DNA from: a bacterium
GTDB lineage: Bacteria; Patescibacteriota; Microgenomatia; Woykebacterales; RBG-16-39-9b
Reading direction: 5' to 3'
Length of the DNA stretch: 32,291 nucleotides
NCBI GenBank assembly: GCA_030704665.1
Contig: JAUYID010000009.1
Span: forward strand, 128,163-160,453
The position numbers and the translations under genes are program-made. The stretch's first letter is position 1, and every line of letters starts with the position of its first letter. Under the pieces are notes generated by a model. The model had not been told where the DNA came from and did not search any database. It saw nothing but the letters and a program-made list of their open reading frames with translations. Positions 16,471 through 23,930 of this stretch are shown in pieces.

Positions 16471-16538
16471 TATTGCCTTTATTACTTTAGTTAAAAAAGA
16501 AGCTGCCTTTGGTTGGCAGCTCAAAAGTGAATTTTACA
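16471..16538 (-). promoter_or_regulatory. Leader with terminator-like hairpin before RibD-type gene
   Basis: On the minus strand TGTAAAAT (-10 box at 16531-16536) is followed after 6 bases by TTG, then GCTGCC-AACCAAA-GGCAGC and TTCTTTTTT (hairpin and U-tract, about 16491-16520), then AAAGG and the ATG at 16470. No other minus-strand gene lies upstream, so a terminator here can only act as an attenuator of this gene. The mechanism is inferred. Confidence 0.5.
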
Positions 16539-16608
16539 TTGGCTAGGTTAACACCAAAGACTCTCACTGTCAAAGCCCGGCCCTACTTGCTTTTATTTGA
16601 CTTTAATT

Positions 16609-16614
16609 TAAAAT
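16609..16614 (+). promoter_or_regulatory. -10 box of the EndoQ-like gene
   Basis: TAAAAT, with TTGCTT 16 bases upstream (16587-16592). The ATG at 16624 follows by 9 bases and has no SD. Confidence 0.55.
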
Positions 16615-16623
16615 CAACTAACC

Positions 16624-17904
16624 ATGAAATTTGTTGCTGATTTACACCTCCATTCTTCTTACGCACGCGCAACTGCAAAAAATTTAGATTTTAAAACCCT
16701 TTCTACTTGGGCACGTATCAAAGGCATCAACCTCCTTTCTTCAGCTGATTTTACCCATCCACTTTGGTTTGAGGAAACTAAGCGAATGCTTGTAGAGGAT
16801 GGAAGTGGTTTGTTTGATTTTGATGGTTTTAAGTTTATTTTAGGAGCTGAGTTAAGCAGTATTTTTAGTCAAGGAGGTAAACTGCGTAGAATCCACTCCC
16901 TGATTTATACACCTGATCTAGAAAGTGCCGAAAAGATAAACAAAGAACTATTGAAAAGAGGAGCGAAGCTAGCTAGTGACGGGCGACCGGTGGTTGGTTT
17001 ATCAGTAAGGAATTTACTAGAGATAATTTTAGAAGCAAACGAAGATTCAATCCTGATCCCGGCTCATGCCTGGACTCCTTGGTTTGGTTTGTATGGAACC
17101 AACTCCGGCTTTGACAGCATCAAAGAGGCCTTTGGTGATCTAGAGAAATATGTTTACGGGATAGAAACCGGACTTTCAAGTAATCCAGAAATGAACTGGA
17201 GAGTCAGGGATCTTGACCAGCGTTCAATTGTTTCCTTTTCTGATGCCCACTCGAGTGCAAAAATGGGTCGAGAAGTGACTATTTTTCAGGAGGAGCTTTC
17301 CTACCGAGGTTTACTAAGAGCCTTAAAAAACCAGAAAATCGAGAGAACTTTGGAGTTTTTTCCGGAAGAGGGAAAGTACCATTTTACCGGCCATCGCGCA
17401 TGTTTTATTCGTCACTCGCCGCACGAAACTGCTAAGCTAGGTTTGATCTGTCCGAGGTGTGGAAAGCCACTGACAATTGGTGTGATGCACCGACTTAGTC
17501 AGCTGGCCGAACAAAATAGACCCGAAGGTTTTTCTGATCCACAGCGACCAGGTTTTCAAATGATGGTACCCCTTTTGGAAATACTAGCTGAGGTGCTTGG
17601 CTCTCCGCCTGCCAGTAAAAAAGTAATGCAAGACTATCAAAACCTCATTAAAGAGTTCAAAAATGAGCTCAACATTCTTTTTGAGGTCAAAGAGGGAGAG
17701 CTGGAAAAAAACCACTCGCCTCGCCTCGCTCAGGCAATTGCTAAAGTTCGAAAAGGTGAGATTGTCATCGAGCCAGGTTACGATGGAATTTTTGGTGTCG
17801 TCCAGATCTGGCCGGATGAAAGAGTAGTAAAGAAGAAGATAGAGGCTCAAAGGCAGAAAATTACGGCTAAAGAAGAAACAAATCAAATAAGCCTTTTTGA
17901 TTAA
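16624..17904 (+). CDS. PHP-domain endonuclease Q-like protein
   Basis: 426 residues, the length of archaeal EndoQ (TIGR00375-type). The PHP metal site is visible in order: DLHLHSSYARA (His8, His10), SSADFTHP, LGAELSSIF, RRIHSLIYTP, IPAHAWTPWFGLYG and FSDAHS. A zinc-binding segment (HRACFIRHSPHET and LICPRCGKPLTIGVMHRL) and a helical C-terminal domain follow, as in EndoQ, which nicks DNA 5' of uracil, hypoxanthine or AP sites. The C-terminus ends in NQISLFD; a short QxSLF-like motif of this kind often binds the DNA sliding clamp, and EndoQ is known to work with PCNA. Specificity cannot be proved from sequence. The mRNA looks leaderless. Confidence 0.85.
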   Translation: MKFVADLHLHSSYARATAKNLDFKTLSTWARIKGINLLSSADFTHPLWFEETKRMLVEDGSGLFDFDGFKFILGAELSSIFSQGGKLRRIHSLIYTPDLESAEKINKELLKRGAKLASDGRPVVGLSVRNLLEIILEANEDSILIPAHAWTPWFGLYGTNSGFDSIKEAFGDLEKYVYGIETGLSSNPEMNWRVRDLDQRSIVSFSDAHSSAKMGREVTIFQEELSYRGLLRALKNQKIERTLEFFPEEGKYHFTGHRACFIRHSPHETAKLGLICPRCGKPLTIGVMHRLSQLAEQNRPEGFSDPQRPGFQMMVPLLEILAEVLGSPPASKKVMQDYQNLIKEFKNELNILFEVKEGELEKNHSPRLAQAIAKVRKGEIVIEPGYDGIFGVVQIWPDERVVKKKIEAQRQKITAKEETNQISLFD

Positions 17905-17911
17905 AAAAGAT

Positions 17912-17917
17912 TATACT
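17912..17917 (+). promoter_or_regulatory. -10 box of the 17927 gene
   Basis: TATACT, 9 bases before the ATG; no SD is present. Confidence 0.5.
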
Positions 17918-17926
17918 TAAGTAAAG

Positions 17927-18301
17927 ATGCCCAATCTAGCCGACCTTACTTCAAAAGCAAAAGAAAAGTTAACTCTCTCATCCAATGAAGAAGTAGTGGT
18001 TGCGGAAAAGTATGAAGGCAGTGATAAAGTCATTGCCTGTCTAGCCTACGTTTACTTTGTTTCGGCCGCGGTCCTTCTTCTTCGCCATGACAATTCTGAG
18101 TTTGTACGCTTTCATGCCAAGCAGGCCTTTGTTCTTTTAATTATCGCTTTGCTCGTTTTATTAATTGCACCTGGAACCTGGAAGTACGGTCTTAATGGGG
18201 CGCTTTTTTTGGTTGCTCTTTATGGAGCAGTGCGGGCTTTTCAAGGCAGAAGATGGACCGTTCCTTACTTTACAAGTATCGCCAACTCAATCGAGATTTA
18301 G
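17927..18301 (+). CDS. Small membrane protein, DUF4870/Tic20-like
   Basis: 124 residues. A soluble N-terminus of about 35 residues is followed by KVIACLAYVYFVSAAVLLLL-type hydrophobic helices (three in all) with the sequence SEFVRFHAKQAFVLLI between the first two. Short membrane proteins with an RFHAKQA-like motif are common in bacteria and grouped in DUF4870 or Tic20-like families of unknown role. The PAP2-like gene follows after 12 bases, so they are probably co-transcribed. Confidence 0.8.
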   Translation: MPNLADLTSKAKEKLTLSSNEEVVVAEKYEGSDKVIACLAYVYFVSAAVLLLRHDNSEFVRFHAKQAFVLLIIALLVLLIAPGTWKYGLNGALFLVALYGAVRAFQGRRWTVPYFTSIANSIEI

Positions 18302-18313
18302 AAAGGAAAGCAC

Positions 18314-18904
18314 TTGATCAAACAGACTGCTAAATTACTAAGTGCCTTTTTTGAGCCTTATACAGTAGCAACGGTGACTTTAATTTTTGTGGTGCAAAGC
18401 CTCAGAGCTCCCTTGAGCGAAAAGTTTGTTTGGCTTCTGACCGTCTTTTTCTTTGGTGCCTTGCCGCCAATACTGGTTCTTGTTTACGAAAAAAGAAAAG
18501 GCAAAATCAGCGATTGGTTTATTTCCAACCGAGCAGAGAGAAGAGATGTCCAACTCGCCTGGGTCTTCGGTGCAACGAGTGTCACTGCTCTGGCCCTGAT
18601 TTTTGATTTGCCTCGCACTCTTCAGGCTCTAAGTTTAACTTTCTTTTCCTTAAGTCTTGGTATGAGCGTGGTCAATTTTTATTGGAAGGTAAGTGTCCAC
18701 ACCGCGATGATTACTTTGGCGGTTTTAAGTATGGTTTTGATCTATTCGTCGAGTTGGGCCTTTCTTTTCCTCTTGATACTTTTCGTAGCTTGGGCGCGGG
18801 TTCAAGTTGGAGCTCACACTTGGTCCCAAACCAGCGGTGGTGTCTTTTTAAGCTTAATAATCACATATTTTTGGTTTAACTATTTTGGCTTGGCTACATT
18901 TTAA
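18314..18904 (+). CDS. PAP2-like membrane protein
   Basis: 196 residues from TTG with a good SD (AAGGAAAG). Five or six hydrophobic helices. The C-terminal part KVSVHTAMITLAVLS and ARVQVGAHTWSQTSGGVFLS matches the later PAP2 motifs (SxH-like and R-x6-H), although the first PSGH motif and the usual Asp of H-x3-D are altered (Gln here). Family members dephosphorylate lipid phosphates or polyprenyl pyrophosphates at the membrane. Activity is uncertain because of these changes. It forms a pair with the preceding small membrane protein. Confidence 0.75.
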   Translation: MIKQTAKLLSAFFEPYTVATVTLIFVVQSLRAPLSEKFVWLLTVFFFGALPPILVLVYEKRKGKISDWFISNRAERRDVQLAWVFGATSVTALALIFDLPRTLQALSLTFFSLSLGMSVVNFYWKVSVHTAMITLAVLSMVLIYSSSWAFLFLLILFVAWARVQVGAHTWSQTSGGVFLSLIITYFWFNYFGLATF

Positions 18905-18986
18905 TTTAAATATTCGCCAAGACAAAACAGTCGACGTCTATTTCGGACTGGCAACCTTTTAGATTCTAAGGACAGCTTAAAAATTT

Positions 18987-19020
18987 GCCAATTCAGTATT
19001 CTTAATTCATAATTCTAAAT
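18987..19020. repeat. AATTC-type short repeats
   Basis: A run of AATTC-like units (AATTCAGTATTCTTAATTC and so on) just before the next gene. Similar runs lie at 2678-2716 and, in frame inside mnmA, at 23115-23147. Confidence 0.4.
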
Positions 19021-19024
19021 TACA

Positions 19025-19471
19025 ATGTTGACCACTCCACATTTGTTAGTTGGTGCGGCAATTGGGGCTAGCCTGGGGCCAGAAAAAAGCCTTTTGGTTG
19101 TGCCAGTTGCTGGGGCTTCACACTTTGTTTTTGACTGGATCCCACACCTCATGGGCTTTATTGAAGTTGAAGATCTTGATAAAAAGGATGTTCTCTTTGT
19201 AGTCGGAGATGTGCTTCTCGGGGTCGGGCTACTTATGGTCCTTTCCTTGGGCAACACAAACTGGGAAATCCTTTGGATTGGAGCTTTGGCTTCGGTTCTG
19301 CCAGATTTTCATCATCTTGTCAAGGTAATCTTTGGTCCAGAGACACTAAAGAAATACACTAAGGCCCACCTAAAATTCCACTATCAGAAGGAAATGAACG
19401 TCATTACAGGTATGTCTACCCAAATAATCACCTGTGTGATTGCAACGGCCACTATTTTGCTCAAAAAATAA
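19025..19471 (+). CDS. Membrane protein with His/Asp-rich motifs, YdjM/DUF457-like
   Basis: 148 residues. TTPHLLVGAAIGASLGP at the start, ASHFVFDWIPHL, and VLPDFHHLVKVIFG match the arrangement of His and Asp residues in the membrane-bound metal-dependent hydrolase family (YdjM/DUF457). Three or four hydrophobic helices are visible. Function is unknown. The start ATG follows a CATAAT box (19008-19013) by 11 bases; no SD is seen. Confidence 0.72.
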   Translation: MLTTPHLLVGAAIGASLGPEKSLLVVPVAGASHFVFDWIPHLMGFIEVEDLDKKDVLFVVGDVLLGVGLLMVLSLGNTNWEILWIGALASVLPDFHHLVKVIFGPETLKKYTKAHLKFHYQKEMNVITGMSTQIITCVIATATILLKK

Positions 19472-19494
19472 AGTTCTGGAAAGAGCCTTTTTCG

Positions 19495-19523
19495 TTGACA
19501 AAGTGTACCTGAACAACTATAGT
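19495..19523 (+). promoter_or_regulatory. Promoter of the rhodanese-VWA operon
   Basis: TTGACA (19495-19500), 17-base spacer, TATAGT (19518-19523). A predicted start near 19530 gives a 70-base leader containing the short ORF at 19537. The arrangement is nearly the same as at 24432. Confidence 0.82.
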
Positions 19524-19536
19524 TTATCTTAGAACA

Positions 19537-19614
19537 ATGAGCTGCCCAAAAGCTTCTTACACCTCAATTATCACCACAACAAACTTTTCTGAAGCAAAAT
19601 GTTGGATTATTTAG
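19537..19614 (+). CDS. Putative 25-residue leader ORF (contains Pro-Lys-Ala-Ser)
   Basis: ATG 13 bases after the -10 box; the peptide starts MSCPKASYTS and stops at TAG 19612-19614, overlapping the next gene's start by 16 bases in another frame. A similar ORF (MFFLPKASPEQ) lies at the same place in front of the 24545 operon, and the bases CTGCCCAAA-GC-TCT are shared. It could be a translated leader peptide, or a conserved RNA element that merely looks like one. Confidence 0.45.
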   Translation: MSCPKASYTSIITTTNFSEAKCWII

Positions 19615-20237
19615 CAACACAGCCTCTCATAGCCTCGTTCTTGGTGATTATCATCGTTACCCTTGTCCTAGCCTTCGCTTTTCCAAGTTTGGTGAAAATC
19701 ACTGAGAATACTTTTTGGAACAATCTTTCCCACCAAGCGAGAAAGCTCAAAAGAAGACTTAAGGATCATCCAATCCAATCAACTATTATAGCTGTTTTGC
19801 TGGTTGTTGTTCTTGCTGGGGGTTACTACTTGTACCTGAGTTCCCAGAGCGTAATTTACTTATCAGGCAGTGAGCTTAAGTCAAGAAAAGCAAGCAATTT
19901 GCAAATTTTGGAAAAAGAAGGCGTGGGCGCCTCAAGAAAAGCTCAAATTTATTTACTTGATATTCGAAGTCGTGACGAATATATAGAAGAGTATATCTTG
20001 GGATCAGCAAGCTTACCGGCCGAAAGAGCTAAAAAAGAAGCTTACCCAATGGACAAAAAATACATCCTGGTGGTTTTTGGTAGCCAGAACAGGTTTGATG
20101 AAGCTAAAGAAACGGCTGCCGCGATTATCAAGAACGGGAAAGAAAGTGGTTACCAGGGAAATGTTTTTTTGATCAAAGACGGCTTTGAGGGTTTGAAGAA
20201 GGCTGGACTGAAAACAGCTAGAGGAGCTATTTACTAA
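19599..20237 (+). CDS. Membrane-anchored rhodanese-like protein without active-site Cys
   Basis: 212 residues. Two hydrophobic helices (about 10-32 and 60-82) are separated by a basic stretch, so the C-terminal domain lies on the same side as the N-terminus. Residues 95-205 have the rhodanese pattern YLLDIRSRDEYIEEYILGSASLP and ILVVFGSQNRFDEAKETAA; the loop that normally holds the catalytic Cys has no Cys at all. It is thus a non-catalytic rhodanese fold, perhaps a binding domain. Its stop overlaps the ATG of the VWA gene by one base, implying coupled translation and joint function. No SD is evident. Confidence 0.8.
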   Translation: MLDYLATQPLIASFLVIIIVTLVLAFAFPSLVKITENTFWNNLSHQARKLKRRLKDHPIQSTIIAVLLVVVLAGGYYLYLSSQSVIYLSGSELKSRKASNLQILEKEGVGASRKAQIYLLDIRSRDEYIEEYILGSASLPAERAKKEAYPMDKKYILVVFGSQNRFDEAKETAAAIIKNGKESGYQGNVFLIKDGFEGLKKAGLKTARGAIY

Positions 20238-22618
20238 TGAAAAAAACCCTTTTTCTGCGAATTATTATCGTTTTGTCTTTGCTTTTTAATTTTCTTTCCG
20301 GTTTCCCTTCGTCAAACCTGGAGCCTGTTCGTGCTCAGGAATCAGACCCTATCTGTCCAGAACCTCAACCAGTCCAAAAACTAGGGGAGTCAATACCACC
20401 TGGCAACGACCTTTTCCCTGGAAGCGATGTCAAAGTGACTTTGAGGGTTGAGGGTGGGTGTAGTCAGATCAGAACAGCAACAGATATTATTTTGGTTCTT
20501 GATGTGACTGGTAGTATGAACTTTCTTTGGGGTCCGTGTCCGATAGTCGGTGGAGTAACAAGATGCGATCTGCGACCAACCAAGCTTGATTCTGCGAAGG
20601 CAGCCTTAACGAGCTTTGTCAACAAAACCAACGAGGATAAAGGCGCGACCGATCCGGGAGATTACGTTGGTTTAGCTACTTATGCAGGCCCTACTACGTG
20701 TACTGGCAATGGCTTCGGTGGGTGTAAGGAAACAACTCTTTGCCCGTCCTTAACTTCCTGTGCTACCTTGGTTTACCCCATTTCAAATATGACCAATGCG
20801 AACAAAACCGCTCTTATCAACGCGATTAACTCTGTTACAGCCAAAGGTTCAACCACGATTGGTTCTGGGGTAAGAATGGGCAACGATGCACTCATTAACC
20901 GCAGGATAGCGGATGCAGCTATGATTCCTCCTCGTAGTGCCATGCAGGTAATGGTTCTGGCAACTGATGGAAATCAAAATACCGTACCAAGTCCTTTCGA
21001 GGCTGGAATTATGTCGACAACTATAAACCAAAAGTTTCTTGCCTTTTCTATTGGTATTGGAGATGATGCCAAAACCGCTAGCACCCCAATCGGAACCTAC
21101 TGCTCGGGTTGTCCGGACGGGATTTCCAGTGTGCAAATAAACCCAGATGGAAGGTCGAGCGGTGAAGAAGTGATGAAGGATATTGCTTGTCGAACTGATC
21201 AGATTGATCCTGATACGACAAAAAGATGCAACTTTTCAGACAAGGTAAATAAAGGGCCGGCTGTAAACAACGAGTACAACCCCCGGAACTATTTTTATGC
21301 GGCCGGAGATGCGCAGCTGACCACCATCTACAATACTATCATTGGTAGATTGCAGCTCCCCAGTAGCTATCTGATGTACGAAGCTCCAAATGTTTGTACT
21401 GTACCGGGTGACTCAACTTCGTGCAACAGCGGCGACTTATTCATCAGTTACTATTGGAACCCAAGTAGTGTCAAAATTGAGGATTGTAGTACTCCAGGTG
21501 TGCCATGGCCAACTGGAAAAGTAGTTTTAATTGGTCCCCGTTTCTTTTTCGTAGGCTTTACCAATGTACCAGTCGGCAAAACTGTTTGTGTTAGTTTTGT
21601 GGCCAAAATCAGAGACGACGATGCCTTCATCGCCCTACTTGCTGGTGACGAAGCGAACTTCGATTTAAACAACCCCAGGTCCAGGCTAGCAGCTGTTGAT
21701 CCTCGAAAGCCCGAATGCGACTATGTCTTTGAGTGTTTGAGGGATTTGAACTCTTCTCCGATCACAGATATAAACGAGGGTTCGGCAACGGTCAAAAGCC
21801 CAGCTTTTGGTTGGCTCAAGACTGATCATGGCAACGTTGGCTCTTTTACTGACATGCAGCTGAGGAGAAATCTTGCTATCGCCGACCCAACTGAACCCTA
21901 TACTTTATACAATACTGAATATCTCGGTATTAGTAATGGTAGTTTGAACAGCCCCCCAAACTACTTCTTCCGTTCTTTCAAAAAATGGGTCGTACCAAAC
22001 TACACGAACTTGAACGTTTATCCAAATGTTACGGTGGGTGGAAGTATTTATGACAAGCTTTTGGCTGACAGCGAAAAGCGCTGCGTGATAAACACTTTAA
22101 CAAACGATACTCCCGGAGCGGTGAGTTCCGCCGCCAGCGGGACCTGTAAAATTTCCCGTTACACTTCAGCTAGTTCCTTTGACATTGATTCGAGTTGGTC
22201 TTCAACCTACAGTGGTAACTCCTCGATCGTCTTTATCGAGAATGCAGACCTGCTTTTTTCTGAAGATTTGCGCTTAGCAGCTGGTAAAGGCTTGATTTTT
22301 GTAGTCAAAAAACAAATCCGCATCGTCAATGACGGAGCCGATCGTATTGATGCCGTTCTCATTTCCGATGGACAGTTTATAAGCAGCCGCACTTCCTGCA
22401 CTACCCCAAATGTTACTTCAGACCCGCTCACCGTAAATGGAGCAATTTATGTCTTTGGTAGTCGTGCTGCCGGAGAAAACGCTGCTTGTTTCAACCGAGT
22501 CTTGACTAACAACTTTACTGACCCTTCAGAGATTATTAACTACGACCCACGCTATCTTTACCTCTTTCGAGAAATAATCGGCAACTCTCGGCCGGTTTAC
22601 TCTGAGCTCGCCCCTTGA
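20237..22618 (+). CDS. Large secreted VWA-domain surface protein
   Basis: 793 residues with a signal peptide (MKKTLFLRIIIVLSLLFNF..., cleavage probably near VRAQ). The VWA domain (about 80-300) has the MIDAS motif DVTGSMN, the Thr in GSTTIGSGVRMG, and LATDGNQN, so a metal-dependent adhesive site is intact. Many Cys residues suggest disulfides. A linker domain follows, then from about 560 a C-terminal module beginning YLGISNGSL and KKWVVPNY, with strand-rich repeats (GLIFVVKKQIRI, IDAVLISDGQF, LTVNGAIYVFG) and the end INYDPRYLYLF...YSELAP. The 1346-residue protein at 25045 has a related C-terminus ending KELSP. Its job is probably in surface attachment. Confidence 0.88.
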   Translation: MKKTLFLRIIIVLSLLFNFLSGFPSSNLEPVRAQESDPICPEPQPVQKLGESIPPGNDLFPGSDVKVTLRVEGGCSQIRTATDIILVLDVTGSMNFLWGPCPIVGGVTRCDLRPTKLDSAKAALTSFVNKTNEDKGATDPGDYVGLATYAGPTTCTGNGFGGCKETTLCPSLTSCATLVYPISNMTNANKTALINAINSVTAKGSTTIGSGVRMGNDALINRRIADAAMIPPRSAMQVMVLATDGNQNTVPSPFEAGIMSTTINQKFLAFSIGIGDDAKTASTPIGTYCSGCPDGISSVQINPDGRSSGEEVMKDIACRTDQIDPDTTKRCNFSDKVNKGPAVNNEYNPRNYFYAAGDAQLTTIYNTIIGRLQLPSSYLMYEAPNVCTVPGDSTSCNSGDLFISYYWNPSSVKIEDCSTPGVPWPTGKVVLIGPRFFFVGFTNVPVGKTVCVSFVAKIRDDDAFIALLAGDEANFDLNNPRSRLAAVDPRKPECDYVFECLRDLNSSPITDINEGSATVKSPAFGWLKTDHGNVGSFTDMQLRRNLAIADPTEPYTLYNTEYLGISNGSLNSPPNYFFRSFKKWVVPNYTNLNVYPNVTVGGSIYDKLLADSEKRCVINTLTNDTPGAVSSAASGTCKISRYTSASSFDIDSSWSSTYSGNSSIVFIENADLLFSEDLRLAAGKGLIFVVKKQIRIVNDGADRIDAVLISDGQFISSRTSCTTPNVTSDPLTVNGAIYVFGSRAAGENAACFNRVLTNNFTDPSEIINYDPRYLYLFREIIGNSRPVYSELAP

Positions 22619-22698
22619 AGAAAATTAAGAGTTCAAACTCAAGCTACTTCTAAAACCACCACTCCACCCACAAACACTAGATAGCAACGACAATTTTT

Positions 22699-22706
22699 GC
22701 TAAAAT
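22699..22706 (+). promoter_or_regulatory. Extended -10 box of mnmA
   Basis: TGCTAAAAT-type extended -10; TAAAAT is 22701-22706, 9 bases before the ATG. No SD is present. Confidence 0.6.
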
Positions 22707-22715
22707 CCTTCGGTC

Positions 22716-23843
22716 ATGAGGAGAAAAGTAGAAAAAAATAAAGAGCCAAGCAAGCGTGTCCTTGTGGCAATGAGTGGAGGAGTGGATAGCTCGGTAGCTG
22801 CCGCCTTGCTCCAAAAACAGGGCTACCGGGTTGAGGGCGCCTACATGCAGTGTTGGAGTAGCGGTCCCTATTGTTCGACTGAGAAAGATCGGTCTGATGC
22901 GCTTCGAGTTGCAACTCAACTAGATATACCTTTCCAGGTTTTCGATTTCGAGAAGGAGTACAAAGAGGCAGTTCTTGATTACTTCTTCGCGCAGTACCAA
23001 GCTGGCCGAACTCCAAATCCTGATGTTGCTTGCAACCGAGAAGTAAAATTTGGAATTTTTCTTCACAAAGCCTTAGAGCTGGGTTTTGATTACATCGCGA
23101 CCGGACACTACGCGAGAATTCAGAATTCAGAATTCAGAATTAGAAATGTCCCATTGGGAAAAATTGAGTTCAAAAAAACTTACAAGTTACTAAAAGGGGT
23201 TGACCCTGCCAAGGATCAATCGTATTTTCTTTATACCTTGGGGCAAGAACAACTCAAACACACTCTTTTCCCGATTGGGGAGTACAGGAAAAAAGAGGTT
23301 CGGGAGATCGCTGGGAGCTTGGGTTTGGTGGTTGCAGACAAAAAAGATAGCCAGGGGATTTGCTTCATTGGACCGGTGAATGTAGCAAGTTTTTTACGAC
23401 AAAATCTTAAAACTAGACTCGGAGATGTTGTCAGTCTGAATGGAGAAGTGCTTGGTAGGCATGATGGTTTAGCTTTCTACACTATTGGCCAGAGAGAGGG
23501 GATAAGAATCAGTTCTAGCCTCCCTCATTACGTCGTCAGAAAAAAAATAACAAGCAATGAGCTTGTGGTCGCCCCAATTGGCTCTGAGGCAATTTATTCA
23601 TCCCAAGCTCAAATCACAAATCTGACTTTTGTCGCCGACGAAAAGCCCAAGCTACCCCTAGCCTGTCAGGTAAGTTTGCGCTATCGACAAGAGCCCCAAG
23701 ATTGTCGGCTTCGCGAAGACGCCAAGCAGACCTACAGCCTCGACTTTAAAAACCCCCAGCGAGCGGTCACAGAGGGACAAGCAGCGGTTTTCTTTGTTGG
23801 GGAGCAAGTCCTGGGTGGAGGAGCTATTGAAAAAACTTTCTGA
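22716..23843 (+). CDS. mnmA: tRNA-uridine 2-sulfurtransferase MnmA
   Basis: Thiolates U34 of Lys, Glu and Gln tRNAs, using ATP and a sulfur relay. The 375 residues show the PP-loop SGGVDSS (20-26), PNPDVACNREVKF with catalytic Cys106, TGHYARI, DQSYFLYTL, DSQGICFIG with Cys216, and a C-terminal beta barrel (RYRQEPQDCRL). The segment after GHYARI (IQNSEFRIRNVPLGKIEF, about 135-152) is longer than usual and is coded by AATTCAGAATTCAG repeats, apparently an in-frame repeat insertion in a variable loop. The sulfur donor is not in the window. Confidence 0.96.
   Translation: MRRKVEKNKEPSKRVLVAMSGGVDSSVAAALLQKQGYRVEGAYMQCWSSGPYCSTEKDRSDALRVATQLDIPFQVFDFEKEYKEAVLDYFFAQYQAGRTPNPDVACNREVKFGIFLHKALELGFDYIATGHYARIQNSEFRIRNVPLGKIEFKKTYKLLKGVDPAKDQSYFLYTLGQEQLKHTLFPIGEYRKKEVREIAGSLGLVVADKKDSQGICFIGPVNVASFLRQNLKTRLGDVVSLNGEVLGRHDGLAFYTIGQREGIRISSSLPHYVVRKKITSNELVVAPIGSEAIYSSQAQITNLTFVADEKPKLPLACQVSLRYRQEPQDCRLREDAKQTYSLDFKNPQRAVTEGQAAVFFVGEQVLGGGAIEKTF
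23115..23147 (+). repeat. In-frame AATTCAG tandem repeat inside mnmA
   Basis: Three and a half copies of GAATTCA-like units that code for the loop IQNSEFRIRN. They are similar to intergenic AATTC runs at 2678 and 18987. Confidence 0.6.
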
Positions 23844-23918
23844 GGGTGCTACGATTCCACATCAGAGTTAGTTGTTATAAAAAGTAATATAAAATAGTAG
23901 AAAGACCGGTTAAAGCAG

Positions 23919-23924
23919 TAAAAT
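23919..23924 (+). promoter_or_regulatory. -10 box of the 23931 gene
   Basis: TAAAAT, 6 bases before the ATG; no SD is present. Confidence 0.5.
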
Positions 23925-23930
23925 ATCAAA

